Assembly: GCA_004335835.1 (NCBI GenBank) | Contig: RWJK01001094.1 | Coordinates: forward strand, 1-64,000 | DNA from: Scenedesmus sp. ARA3 | Taxonomy: Eukaryota > Chlorophyta > Chlorophyceae > Sphaeropleales > Scenedesmaceae | DNA length: 64,000 bases | Reading direction: 5' to 3' | In this document: one piece after another, positions 34,356 through 48,558 of the stretch | How positions within the stretch are numbered: position 1 is the first letter of the stretch | Layout: the number at the start of each line of letters is the position of its first letter | Notes under the pieces: generated by a model | Told to the model about the DNA's origin: nothing | Database searches by the model: none | What the model saw: only the letters and a program-made list of their open reading frames with translations | Program-made: the position numbers and the translations under genes

Positions 34356-37165
34356 ATTTCTTTGCCGGGTGTAATGCACATCATTGTTGTGCAGCACCTG
34401 CAGAATCCTGCACATGTCTGTACGCCTTTCATGCAGGGCCGCCAGTGCGATAGGTGCCTCAAAACCTCGCCTTTTAAAGGTTACGTCTGTGTTGCAGTTT
34501 GCGTACGGGGAATGGTTGTCTGCACAAGCACGTGGCATGGTGAGCTCAGTTACAGGTGGGGTCCGGGTACCGTCTGTCAAAGGCATGGTATGTGTGTGAT
34601 GTCCAGCTGCAGCTGCCAGCTGGTTGAACGCTCCGGTGTCTGTGATGCTACGTCTGTGCACAGCATACAGAGGTGGCCACTGCACTTACAGCCGACGTCT
34701 GACCAGAGTGGACAGACCCGAGGGGCCATGGCCCCTTGCCAGCTCGCATGCAACTGTAGCAACTGATGCATGTGGCATGGTGAGGTCAGTTTCATGTGGG
34801 GTCCAGGTACCATACTTGATAAACACAGCAATGTGCATGCGTTGATGCTTGATGGTACATTCATGTTGGCAAGGACTACCCCCACATGTCAGCAGTGGAC
34901 TGAAAACAGCAGCACGTGCACGTATAAGATCGTCATTTTGCATAGTATGTGTGCGAGGTCCAGCAGCAGCTGCCAGCGAGCCATTCCTGTGTTTGTGTTG
35001 CTGCGCCGTTGCACAGCATGCAGAGGTGGTCCCTTGCCAGCTTGCATGCAACTGATGCAATTTCTATGCCCAACATAAGATTGCATACATACATTACATG
35101 CTCCACTCAACGAGGAGTGGGAACCCCAGTCAGGAGCCAACGAGAGGCTCAAAGGCATCAACAGCATACAAGGGTGATCCAATGCCAGCTTGCAAGCAAC
35201 ATTCAGCAATACCTCAGTCAACACAAGCACTTCTGCTCTTTCTGTGGACGTGCTGCAGTGTATGATTTGAAGCACTCTGCTGTGCCCTGCTCTGTGGTCA
35301 CAAAACCCTGAGTGACATTATCCCTGCTCTGTGTCACAGACGGTCTGCCAAAGCCCTTTCAGCCAAACACTGTTAGGTGTCTGCCTGCGTGTCTTCTGCT
35401 TGGATGGCGCTTGGTGGCATGTGTGGGCGGCTTTTACCAGCGCTGTGCTGCACCTGCATGTCTCATGCGTGAGATATGAATGAATGCCTACCCCCCATAT
35501 GGGTGAGTGAGCTACGCGTGGTGTGTTCACCCTTGACAGCCACAAGGGGACGTGTGGGGTGCATGTCTCAGGTTGATGTAAATAGGACGATTCCAGGCAT
35601 ATTAAAAGCATAACTGCGCACCTTCAAGCAATGCTGGTCCAGAAGCCCCCCGCCCAAGGGCTCCCGGCGCTCCGATGTGGCTCTGTGCGTGTTTGCATGA
35701 TTGTCTATGCTGGTGCGCTGTGCTTGTGTTGCATGTCGGTTGTTCTGGTGTTAGAGTTCACTTGAGATGGCTTGTTTGTGCCTCAGACGTTTCATTTGCG
35801 ATGGAGGGAGGGGCTGGGCTACACACAGCACTGGCTAAAAGGCCGCCTTTTAAGCGGCTTCACTGTGAGTTGTGTTGTGTGAACTACTACAGCTGCGGCT
35901 TAAGCGGCTTCACTGTGAGTTAAGTTGTGTTGTGTGAACGACTACAGCTGCAGCATGCTGTGAGTTGTGAGTTCAGGAGAGAATGGCGTGGCAGTTGATG
36001 TGTTTGCGCCTGCTGTACAAAAGAGTAGGCCTGAGGCACTGTGCTAGTTGTAGCTGCGGCACTGCGGCCGTACTGCTCAGTGCATCAGTGTTTAACATCA
36101 CAGCTGCTTCTGTGACCAAAAGCTGGTGTGCGCTGGGCACTAGAGCAATACCGCAGTGCAGTCAGTGCAGTCACTGCAAGGGCCGTGCTGCAGTACTGCG
36201 GCAGTACTGACGGTGCTGCACTGAGCGGCTCAGTGCATCAGTGTTTGACGTCACAGCTGCTTCTGTGACCAAAAGCTGGTGCGCTGGGCACTACAGCAAT
36301 ACTGCAGTGCAGTCAGTGCAGTGCTGCAGTACCCCTGCAGCAGTGCGCAGTGCATCTACAACTGTGAACAACCATCATGGGTTGGGTCACGATGACCTAT
36401 GGCAGCATGCATATCAGGCCAATGGACGACAGCAAGCCCGTGGTAGCTTGTTTCACAGCTCCGTTGAGCTTGGCTGCAGTACAGATGACCTGGCAGGTCA
36501 AGATGGTGGCAGCAGGGCAACAATCACGCGGGCACTGCCTGCTCGTGTCCGAACCAAACCTGCTGTCAGGGTGACGTCAACCTACAGCATACATCTTCCA
36601 CATTCGTTGAGTGCGAAAAGTTTGAAGTACAATGAACTATTACCCTAAGTGCTCTATTTGAAGACTCAGTCGCTGCATATACCCGATCCGTCACCGCTCA
36701 AACCTGGTTACGCCCATCACTGATTCGAACTCGCTTCTACGGCATTTCCTTAAAGATGAAACTCGTTGTAGCGTCCTTCAAAGTGCCACGAACAGAAAAC
36801 AGAGCCGGTAATGTTGGCTTGTCAGATAGTAGCCTTCAATCAAAGTGGCTTACTTCATTGCCGAGCGGCCATATGGAAGCACTCTCTTGCCATAAACAAT
36901 TTGAACTGCCATGATCAACATAAATTTGCGTGCATATGCGGCATTGTTGTAGGTAATATAAAGTGGTCGTATATTGTCATTTTTTTATCGAACTGCTTGG
37001 CACCTACTGGCACACATACGCAGCCTGCTACTGCTGCTAAACCGAGTGGTATACTAAGCATTAGGTGCATCCATCCTGTTGGTGCAGATCGAACGAAAGC
37101 AACTTATAGCATCACCCCGACGGCTGTGGATTGGCTGACATACGTCCTTGCAGCTAATCATCGTC
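34356..37165. other. No recognisable gene
   Basis: Unmatched short frames only. Two near copies of a segment of about 150 bases containing CACAGCTGCTTCTGTGACCA and AGCTGGTG occur at about 36095-36215 and 36245-36345. Another pair, CTTGCCAGCTTGCATGCAACTG, is found at 34733 and 35032. The promoter and 5'UTR of the large Cys-rich gene must lie near the right end. Confidence 0.4.
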
Positions 37166-38206
37166 ATGATTTCACCGTTATTGAAGCCTGCAGCTTTGCT
37201 GCTGCTGCCGTTGCTGGCGTGGGTCGTTGCTGGCCAAGACGAGCTCGCAGCTGCGGCCAGTCCAGCCAATGAGGTATGCTTTATTTGTGTCTTGAGTTTC
37301 TTATCCGCGCCCTTTGATGGCAACAAATGCACAGCAGACACTTTTGCAGAGGCACCTCGTAGCCATTCGCCCAGCGCCTCTTGCACGATCGCAGCAGCAA
37401 CAGCCCAACACATCATCTTATCAGTAGAAGCTTCGACAGTTCAAAAACGGTCCTGCGTTGCGATTGGAGGTCGACAGCGGAGCTGGTGTCACCAGGCGTT
37501 GAACAGCACCTGCCGTGACTGCCACTGGTGTGCGCGTTGCATGGCAGCAGCAGCTCACTTGGACCGAACTTACTGCTTTAAGCTGGCCTGACAGCTCGCA
37601 GCGCCGAAGATACACGTTTCGAGGCAGCTCTGGCTGTCAGAGCAGTGTGCTGTGTTGCTGGAGCAGCAGTTACTGGTGACGCAGTGTCACTGCCAGCACT
37701 GCCGCATGCTCTTGCAGCAGCAGGGCTGCTGCTGGTGCTCAGGCACTGCACATTCATGCACTCCTTCCCCTTCACGGGGACACAAGGCTTGTGTGTCAAG
37801 GCTTGTGTGTCACTACAGCACCCCTTAGTCTTCCCTGCAAGATCTAAGAGACACACTCCTCCTCTTGCCCCAAGTTGTTGACTGGACGCACGCAATGCGC
37901 TGTCTGTTGACCAAGGAGTAACACCACGCTGCACTGTGCATGCAATAAACACTGTTTTCACGTATGCAGGGTCTCATGTAAGCACCAGTGCTTCCAGCAA
38001 CCATGTGCAGTACCATCGAGGATGGTGTGGAGGCTGCGCTTTGACACCTAGCTAGCACACCCTCATCAAGCTCCTGCTGCTGCTGCTGCTGCTGCCGCCG
38101 CCTGCATCAGGTTCCCACCAGTGCTGCCACCAGCCCAGCAGGCTACGTGCCTGGCTGGTATGGATCATGCGATATCAAGTCCAGCTAGCACACCCTTGAC
38201 AACCTC

Positions 38207-38274
<68 letters not shown>

Positions 38275-39911
38275 GCTGCTGCTGCAATAGGTTTCCACCA
38301 GTGCTGCCACCAGCCCTGCAGGCTACGTGCCTGGCTGGTATGGAGGAGGCATCTACCTGCAGGGCAAGCTCTGCTGCTCCCGCACCGTCTGCTCCCCAGG
38401 TGCGGCACGCCAGCTTGCAGGAAACCCTTTGATGCTTGCAGGAAACCATGCAGGGCTTGCAGGAAACCCTGTGCGCTTGCAGGAAATGTGTAGCTTGCCA
38501 AAACCGAGAGCTGGGGTCCTCATGCACCGCAGCCACAGCATTTGGGCGCAGTATGGACATCTTTTGAACCTGAGATCAATGTTGTGACTTGATTTCCTGC
38601 AGGCTGCTGACACTCTGCTGCCCGCCGCTGCATTCACGTCATTCTTGTTTCCTGCAGGCTGGCGCAGTTCCTGCAAGGGCTCTGTGACTGACTGCAGGAA
38701 GAAGAGCTGCAAGACAGTCAAGGCCCCCAACGGTGCCGTGTGTGACCTCAACCCGTGCATTCAAGGCTTGTGCTGGGATGGTGTCTGCATGGGCGGTGGA
38801 CCTGCCACCTGCCCCGCACACACTGAGCAGTGCATGCAGGTGAGCATGGCTCTGTGTATCACTGTACTTGTGATGTGTGGGGTTTGATGTTTTGTGTGAT
38901 ATACTGTGCCTGCACACGTGCAGCAGACGCGTGGGCATGGGGCGGTGGGCCTGCCCCGCACACACCGATGAGTGCATGCAGGTGAGCTGGCTGCACTGCT
39001 GTAGTATTATGTGAAGCTTGAAAGGTCCGTTGGAGGATTGGGTGCTGCATGGCTGTGCATTTGACGCGCCTGAGGTGTGCTCTGCGTACGGTTTATGGCT
39101 GCTGCTGCGTGTTTGGCAGCGCATGCAAGATGTGTGCTGGACTGACTACTGCCGTCCTTGGTCTCCGCTGCTGGTATTTTGTTGCTGCTGCTACTGCTGC
39201 TGCTGTTTTACCCTGCAGTACAAGTGCAACCCCAAGACCGGCCAGTGTAGGGAGACCTGCCCCAAGCCCAATGGCACTCCCTGCACAGGTGGCAAGTGCG
39301 AGTGTGGCAAGTGCATCCCAGATCCCCGCACCTGCCCTAAACCGCCCAATGTGTGCAGCATCTACCATTACAACAACGCTACAATGAAGTGCGAGCTGAT
39401 CAACGCCACCTGCCAGCAGCCCCCCAACCAGTGCAAGACGGTGAGTTGTGACAATCACATCCGAATGTTTTAGAGTTTTGCCCAGGATAAGATAGGGGCC
39501 CTGTGCCGTCTGGTGAGTTACGGCTCCAGCAGCAGCAGCAGCAGCAGTAGCGGCCTAGAAATGCAGTGGAATAGGCAACAGCTGCCCCAAACCGCCCAAT
39601 GCGTGCAGCATCTACCACTACAGCAACGCTACAATGAAGTGCGAGCTGATCAACGCCACCTGCCAGCAGCCCCCCAACCAGTGCAAGACGGTGAGTTTTG
39701 ACAATCACATCCGAAGGCTTTGGGGTTTTGCCCAGGATAAGATAGGGGTCATGTGCTGTAGAGTAACGGCTGCAGCTGCAGCAGCAGCAGCAGCTGCGGC
39801 GGCAGCGGCCTAGAAATGCTGTGGAATAGGCAACACCTGCCCAACATGCTGGCAACATGTGCTGGCAGCCAGGTGACAGCTGCTGTGTTACAATCCTCAG
39901 AAATGACTGCT

Positions 39912-39970
<59 letters not shown>

Positions 39971-40020
39971 NNNNNNNNNNNNNNNNNNNNNNNNNNNNNN
40001 NNNNNNNNNNNNNNNNNNNN

Positions 40021-40085
<65 letters not shown>

Positions 40086-40500
40086 CTGCTGCTGCTGCTG
40101 CTGCTGCTGCCGTGCTTGTTTCTGCCGTGCTTGTTTTCCGCAGCTGAGCTGCAACCCCAAGACCGGCCTGTGCACCATGCTCTCCAACAAGCCTGATGGC
40201 ACAAACTGTGAGCACCAGCACACTCTCTTGTATTTACATATACAAGTTGTGTAACACGTGTAATATAACAGTCTTATGTGCATGGATCCATGCACAGTGG
40301 GAGCAGCTGCACGCGGTGCACGCTACAACCCTGAAGCTGTGCTTGTGTCCTAACTTTGGCGTATCCTGAGCACTGTCAACTGAATCATGAAATGATGATG
40401 CAAACGGCACAAGGTAGACGCTAAGCTATTGGGACAGCACAGCAGCCTGGTGGCAGCAGCACTGACCTGTGCACGGTTGAATGCTTAGTTAAATAACACA

Positions 40501-40543
<43 letters not shown>

Positions 40544-43500
40544 GCCCAGGCACCGGCGGCACCTGCAAGGCAGGAAACTGCATCCCTCCCATCATCTGCG
40601 GCCCAAAGCCCTGCCCTCCCAACAACAACACCTGCAAAGCCAACAAGTGTGACCCAGCCACTGGCAAGTGCGACATCGTGGTGAACAAGTGAGTGACTCA
40701 GACAGCGACATAAAAAGTGTGACATTGCATGTCTCTGATCGCCGCCTGCAAGGCCAACAAGTGTGACCCAGCCACCGGCAAGTGTGACATTGTGGTGAAC
40801 AAGTGAGTGACACGAGCTCCTGACTTTTGGATAACGTAACAACACCTGCTTGGTAAACAAGTGTGACCCAGCCACCGGCAAGTGTGACATCGTGGTGAAC
40901 AAGTGAGCGACTCAGATGGTGACATAAAAAGTGTGACATTACACTGCACGTCTCTGATCGGTGCCTGCGAGTCCTACAAGTGTGACACAGCCTCCGGAAG
41001 GTGTGACGCCAATGTCAGTGTTTGAGTGAGCTCAGATGCATGCTGGGCCCTGCACCATTCAATGCATGCTGGGGCCCTGCATGGGGTGCATGCTGGGGCA
41101 ATGCATAATTCAATCCTGCTTGCATGCTGCAGCCAATTCACACCTGAGCCGCTAATGCAGCAACCTGCATTGCCTAGCTGTGCCAGCAGACTATGCAGAA
41201 ACTGACTGCATCTGCATGGCAGCAGCTCCTGATCTGGAACTGGCCGACCTGCACAAGCGGAACTCTGTGCAACTGACACGCAACCCGCTGCTGCTGCTGC
41301 TGCTGCTTCTGTGTGTGTGATGTGCAGGCCTAACGACACCCCATGTAAGTGGCAAGTTACACCTTGATCAATCTAATTGCATCAGCAGCTGCACAGCCCT
41401 CATGCTTCAGGCTAGCTTGACCGCAGCAGGCAGCACACACTGCGGTTCCATTGAATTTCAGCGTAATCCTGCAATAATGGGCTGTGTGTATACGCTGCCG
41501 GCTCCTCTCCATATCATCAGCAACAGTTGACCATCCCGCACATGCAAATGAATGCGTGAAGTTAGACGTCAACCTGCTTGTTTGTCATGTATTGTGTTAC
41601 ATGTCATGTTATTTAACATGTTGTTGTTGCTGCACCCTGCAGGCCCTGGAGGAGCCTGCCAGAATGGCATTTGCCTTCCTGCAGTCAAGTGCCCCACCAA
41701 GTGCCCTGATCACCCTGGTAAGTGGCAAAGGCAAAACTCAACCCCCTGGAGACCCGCCTCTGGAACATGGAAAAGCAGCAGCAGCAGCAGCAGCAGCAGC
41801 CGCCGCCGCCGCAGCAGCAGCAGCAGCTGCCGAAATGTGACGCAACTGGCCAGCCTCTTCCCGCAATCTGCCCCCTGACGCAGCAGCTCAACCCTCTGCT
41901 TTGTGCTGCCGCTGCTGCTGCTGCTGTTACAACAGATCTCTGCAAGAAGTACGAGTGCGACCTGAAGACCGGCAATTGCACCATTGTGGTGGACCGGTGA
42001 GTGACACAAATTGAAATATGTATTCCATGTAATTCATGTAATTCATGAAATCAATGTGATCCAAACCATGTGTTACATTGATTCTGACTCACCTTGTTGA
42101 GGACAAGTATATGACCCGCACGCTGGCAGTTGTACCATCGTGGTGCACCAGTGACTTTGATTAATAGTTCACCATGTGATTCAACATTGAATGTGCACGT
42201 AGTTTTAAGTTTCAAAAGGATGTGAGCAGCTACGCTGTGAGCCCAAGCCTAACAGCAGGTGCTGCTGCAGCGTTTGAACAGAAGCATTGTCGGGTGCAAC
42301 AGCGTATGCCTTGCTCTACCGCCATAGCTTTGCAATAGATCTGCTTGCTGTGCTTTTCAGGCGCGATGGCACGCGTGCCCTTCTACCACCTGCCAGCGTA
42401 TCATGGGGAAATAGCCCTTAGACATAGCCCACCTCTGCTATTCTCCTTAAAACATGATTGTTGTGTTATCTGTCTGCTGTTCAGGCCGAATGGAACTCGT
42501 GCCCATCTGGAACCTGCCAGGATGGCATATTAAATTTGATTGAAAAATGACCAAGTATGTTACTCCATCTCCTTCCAACTATGCATATGTGTCCTTGTCG
42601 TTGCTATTCAGGCCCAACGGAACTCCTTGCCCCTGTAAAACCTGCAAAATGACATAGGACAATGGCATACCAACCCATTACTCGGCCTCTGACTATGTTT
42701 TTATCTGTTCTTCTGTGCTTTTCAGGCCCAATGGAACACCTTGCCCCTCTGGAACCTGCAAAATGACATAGGCAAATGGCATAAACACCCATTACTCCGC
42801 CTCTGACCACTGTTATTATCTGTTCTTCTGTGCTTTTCAGGCCCAATGGAACACCTTGCCCCTCAGGAACCTGCCAGGATGGCATCTGCTCACCAAACCC
42901 GATCTGCCCCCCGAGGCCAAGCCCCTGCCAGGTGAGGCACTGATTTGTGACATGATTCATAACATGTCATATGGCATGATGTTTGTGCTGCTGGCACCAG
43001 CAGAGCACACCCCCGAAGGTCCGTGGTCAACAAGCCAGCCCAACACATCTCTTTTGTATTTCTTTCCGACGATGTCATGAAATGTTCCCTGGCAGGCCCC
43101 AAATGCACGCTGATCACCCTGTCTGACAAATCTCTCTGTTTTGTGGTGTTATAACATGTTACATTTTGTCGTGCTGCTGCAGCTCTACGAGCTACCCCCT
43201 GGCGCCACCAACTGCACGCTGATCACCCTGCCCAACAACACTGCCTGCGACGACGGCCGCGCCTGCACCACAGACGACAAGTGAGTCAACTTCTGAGTTT
43301 CTCCTATCTGTTTTGTTGGGGTTTGTTTCGCAAAGGGGAGTAAATTCTGCTTTGTTTGGGGGTAAGTTCTGCGGTCTTTGCTTCGTGCGTTTGCCCCAAC
43401 CACCTGCTTTTCCGCATTGCTGCAGGTGTGTCTCTGGTGTCTGCACGGGCACCCAAAAGACCTGCCCCGTGCGCCGTCAAGGCCGCAACCCCCAATGCAT

Positions 43501-44116
43501 CTTGTCAGTTTGTGCGGAGCCAAATGCAGTGTGCACTGAAGTGGAGGCCCCAGATGGCACCAGCTGCAATGATGGCCAGCCGTGCACAAACAAGGACCAG
43601 TGTGTGAACGGCGAGTGCAAGGGGACCCCGCTGGTGTGCTCTAAGAAGCGGCAGGCAGGCACCTGCAAAGAGCTCCGCTGCAACCCGCTGACAGGTGAGG
43701 CGGCTGCTGCTGCTGCTGCCCCTGTGCGTGCGTTTCGCTTTTGTGTTTTGAGTCTATTTTGAATTCCTGTTTTTGTCAAACAAGGACCAGTGTGTGAATG
43801 GAAAGGGCAAGGGGACGCCGCTGGTGTGTGCAAAGAAGCGCCAGGGCGGTAGCTGCACGGAGCGGCGCTGCAACCCGCTGACAGGTGAGACAGCCGCTGC
43901 TGCTGCTGCCATTACCTGGCATACTGTGATCTGCCTTGCAATCATCCCCGGCTTGGGTATGGTTATCAAGAAGTCTTAGAGGTTTTATATATGTCTATGT
44001 TATATGTAAGTAAAAGATATGTTTGTATGGTTGGATGTGTGTTGGGAGGGGCTGCAGGCGGGGCTCAAGATGCTCAGCTGCTCTGCGCCAGCATGCATGT
44101 GATTCATAGCTTACGC

Positions 44117-44152
<36 letters not shown>

Positions 44153-44809
44153 TGCAGGCCAGTGTGCTGAGCTGCCCCTGGCTGACAACACTCCCTGCGA
44201 TGATGGCAAGTGGTGAGTGCCGACGCATGGGATGTGCAAGGCTTGCCTGCTGTACTTTATGTAACATGCAAATGGCTGCTTGGTTACTTTGGTCTTGTAG
44301 CAGTTTCAGCTCCAGCCAAGTTTGTAACATAGATGCTGGTGCTGCTGTGGCAGCAGATGCTGCTGATGCTGCAGTGCTAACCTTCCGTCAAGACCGACAC
44401 ACTGATGCTGCGGCTGCTGCTGCTGTCGCGATACAGGTGCACCACCGACGACGTCTGCGTATCCGGCGTCTGCACCGGCGAGCCCCGCACCTGCCCCGAC
44501 TCAACAAACCAGTGCCAGCTTTTGCTGCTGCTGCTGCTACTGCTGCTGCTGCTGCCGTCTCGCAGGTGCACCACCGACGACGTCTGCGTATCCGGTGTTT
44601 GCACCGGCGAGCCCCGCACCTGCCCCGACTCAACAAACCAGTGCCACCTCCTAATGGTGATGCTGCTGCTGCTGTTGCCACCGTTCTGCAGGTGCACCAC
44701 CGACGACGTCTGCGTCTCCGGCGTTTGCACCGGCGAACCCCGCACCTGCCCCGACTCAACCAACCAGTGCCAGCTGGCTGCATGCATTGAGGCCACACAA
44801 ACTAACAGA

Positions 44810-44851
<42 letters not shown>

Positions 44852-44976
44852 TCTTGCAGGTGCACCACCGACAACGTATGTGTGTCAGGCGTCTGCACCG
44901 GCGAGCCCCGCACCTGCCCCGACTCAACAAACCAGTGCCAGCTGGCAGCATGCATTGAAGGCACACAGACTAAAGG

Positions 44977-45029
<53 letters not shown>

Positions 45030-47247
45030 TGCTGTCTTGCAGGTGCACCACTGACGACGTCTGCGTGTCAGGCGTCTGCACCGGCGAGCCCCGCACCTGC
45101 CCCGACTCAACCAACCAGTGCCAGCTGGCAGCATGCATTGAGGGCACACAATCTTGCGGCTTTGTACCCCGCCCTGATGGGGCTGTGTGCGAAACAGCCG
45201 GCACAACTCGCTGCGGCGTAGACACGTGCAGCAGCGGGCAGTGCGTTGCAGCCAACCGCACAGATTGCTCGGCGCTGGATGACGTGTGCAACGTGGGCAC
45301 ATGTAACGAGGGTACTGGGGCGTGTCAGAAGATCAAGAAGGCTGACAACACGCCCTGTGATGATGGAGAGTTCTGTACCACAGGGTCAGTGTGTACTGCC
45401 GGCCTGTGTGGTGGTGGCAAGCCGAAAGAGTGCCCCATGCCCCGCATCATGTGCAAGGAGGCCATCTGCTCCCCGGTGAGTCAGTGTCCAGGGTTTAGCA
45501 GCTGTCAGGGTTCAGAGAACTGACATTTGGGTTGGGGTTCAACAAATATGCGGTGTGTACTGCTGGGCTGGGTGGTGGCGGCAAGCCAAAAGAGTGCCCC
45601 ATGCCGCGCATCATGTGCAAAGAAGCCATCTGCTCCCCGGTGAGTGGTTTAAAGCTGTTTGGGGTTGAAGTCTCAGGGTCTTGCGGTTTTGTTTGGGATC
45701 GTGCTTTGCAATGTGGTCAGCGGGGAGTGTGAAAAGGTCAAGAAGGCAGACAACACGCCCTGCAATGATGGAGAGCTCTGTACTGAGGGGTCAGTTTGTA
45801 CTGCTGGACTGTGTGGTGGCAGCAAGCCGAAAGAGTGCCCCATGCCGCGCATCATGTGCAAAGAAGCAATCTGCTCCCCGGTGAGTGGTTGGCAGTGGAT
45901 GTTAGGGTTCAAGAATTGGGGTTTTAGGTTGGTTTTTGTGAGTCATGCTGTTGGGGTGTACTGCTGGGCTGTGTGGTGGCGGCAAGCCAAGGGAGTGCCC
46001 CATGCGCCGCAGCATGTGCAAAGAGGCCATCTGCTCCCCGGTGAGTGGCTGGCAGGGTTTAGAGTGGTTGTTAGGGTTCATGGAATTGGGGTTTTGGGTT
46101 GGGTTTTATGAGGCATGCAGCTGGGGTGCAGCGCAGGCATCTGTGCTTGCGGCAAGCCGAAAGAGTGCCCCATGCCCCGCATCATGTGCAAAGAAGCAAT
46201 CTGCTCTCCGGTGCGTGCTGTATGTCTGATAGAATTCAATTGTCTTGTTTTAGGGGGTGCGGTCCTCCATGCGACAGGTGTTGAGGCTCTTAAAGTAGAG
46301 TGCACGTGTTTGAATGTGGTACCTATGATGTGCTTGTGATGGCCAGTTTGGCACGGAGGGCTGGGTGTTTACTGCTGGCGTCTGTGCTGGCGGCAAGCCT
46401 GACAGACTGCTGCTAACCCTGTGTTTTGTGTTCTTTGCTGGTGCTTGCGTCTTCAGGCGCTGCGCCAGTGCCTGGTGCTTGACAAGGACTGCAGTGCCGT
46501 GGCAGATCAGTGCAGTGATGCCTGCTGATCCTCTTCCCATGATTGCGCCTGCTGATTCCCTTTTCTTGTGTGTTGTTCGCTGTGCATTCCTGCAGGCGCT
46601 GCGCTAGTGTCTGGTGCTGGACAAGGACTGCAGCGACAATCCTGACCAGAGCTTTGTGATGTATGCTGTCCCTTTTGATAATGAATTTGTTTGCTCTTGT
46701 TGTCCATCTTGCAGGCGCTGCGCCAGTGTCTGGTGCTGGACAAGGACTGCAGCGGCGTGGCGGACCATGGACAGTGCAACTTTGTCTGCTGGACCATTTT
46801 TCTAAAACATTCGTTGCTTGCTTGGTCTGTTTGCAGGCGCTGCGGCAGTGCCTGGTGCTGGACAAAGACTGCAGCGGCGTGGCCGACCAGTGCAACAGTG
46901 GCGTGTGCAGCGCAATCACAGGCCAGTGCCAGAAGTCCCCAAGCAACGAAGGTGAGCCGTTGGCAAAGTGATGAATTGGTTGCCGTTGATTGAGGGAGCT
47001 GATTCGAACCGCGTGACACTAGAAGCAGAAGTGTGGCAGGCGCATGAGTGCAGCACTAGCAGCCGTCGGCAGGCCAGAAGTCGCCAAGCAACAAAACGAG
47101 CTGTGCACTGATGGACATCAGCTGTCAGTTGCTGCATTACTGGCGAACCGATGTCACAGCATGCGGTGAATGCTGTGAAGGGGTTCCTGATGCACGCGGT
47201 CACAAACTCATGCGGTCAGGGACGCCAGGAGCAGTGTATCAATGGTT

Positions 47248-47284
<37 letters not shown>

Positions 47285-47347
47285 GGGTGGCAGATGCGAC
47301 GACGGCCTGAAGTGCACCATCGACAACACCTGCTCCACTAACCCAGC

Positions 47348-47383
<36 letters not shown>

Positions 47384-48392
47384 CAGGTGGCACGTGCGAC
47401 GACGGCCTCAAGTGCACCGTCAATGACACCTGTGCTGGCGGCACCTGTAGTGGCAAGCCGCTCATCTGCCGGGCCCCAGACAATCAGTGCAAAATGGCTG
47501 TGTGTGATCCGTCCACTGGCGGCTGCATTTCTGTAAACAAGCCTAACGGCACGATCTGCATCAGCGGCAGCGCCGCCGGCCAATGCACCACAGACACCTG
47601 CCAGGGCGGCGTGTGTGTGCGGGGACCGGAGAAGAACTGCACAGCGTTTGATGATGACTGCAATGAAGGATGGTGCAACCCGAGTAGTGGCAGGTGGGTG
47701 TGGTTCTTGGTGTCTGTGGTTTTGCTGATGTGTTTGGGGGTTTTCCAGATGTAAAGAGCTTTGTGGGTGCGGATTCACTTTGGTCTGCAACAGCGGCAGT
47801 GCTGCTGGCCAGTGCACCACAGACACCTGCCAGGGCGGCGTGTGTGTGCGGGGCCCGGAGAAGAACTGCTCTTTTCCCGCTGTGATTCAGGGGCTTTTAG
47901 GAACCCCAGGGATGTTCTATGTGTGTGTGGGGGCCGGAGAAGAACTGCACAGCGTTTGATGATGACTGCAATGAGGGCTGGTGCAACCCAAGCAGCGGCA
48001 GGTGAGTAGGGTTTATTTCAGGTATCTATTCTGGGTTTCAGGAAGTCACACACACAAGCCATAAATCACACACACAAAGCTTTAAACACAGACATATGCA
48101 AGGGCAGTGTGTGTGTGAGGTGGCCCTTGATGGCTAACTGCACGGCCTTTGACAACAATTGCAAACACCCTTGCTGTCACTAGCTGCCACTGCTGCTGCT
48201 CCTGTTTCTGTTGTTGTGAGAAGCGACCCGATTCAAACTGCAGCCCCTGCTGCACTGGCCTGTCATGTACACCCTGGCCGTCACTTGCTGCTGTTGCTGC
48301 TGCTGATGCTGCTGCTGTAGCTGTGAGAAGCGCCCCGCAAACAACCTCGGCCCCTGCAGCACCGGCCTGTCATGTAACAATCTGACTGTCAC

Positions 48393-48438
<46 letters not shown>

Positions 48439-48512
48439 AGCTGTGAGAAGCGCCCCGCAAACAACCTCGGCCCCTGCAGCACCGGCCTGTCATGTAACAA
48501 TCTGACTGTCAC

Positions 48513-48558
<46 letters not shown>

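Noticed and set aside
44377..45300. A 307-residue minus-strand frame with RGSPVQTPDTQTSSVVHL repeats
   Set aside because: It is the antisense of the duplicated exon 14 copies; the plus strand has consistent splice sites and phase.
46985..47015. GGTTCGAATC on the minus strand, resembling a tRNA B box
   Set aside because: No matching acceptor, D or anticodon stems could be drawn around it. A similar GTTCGAATC near 36719-36732 fails the same test.
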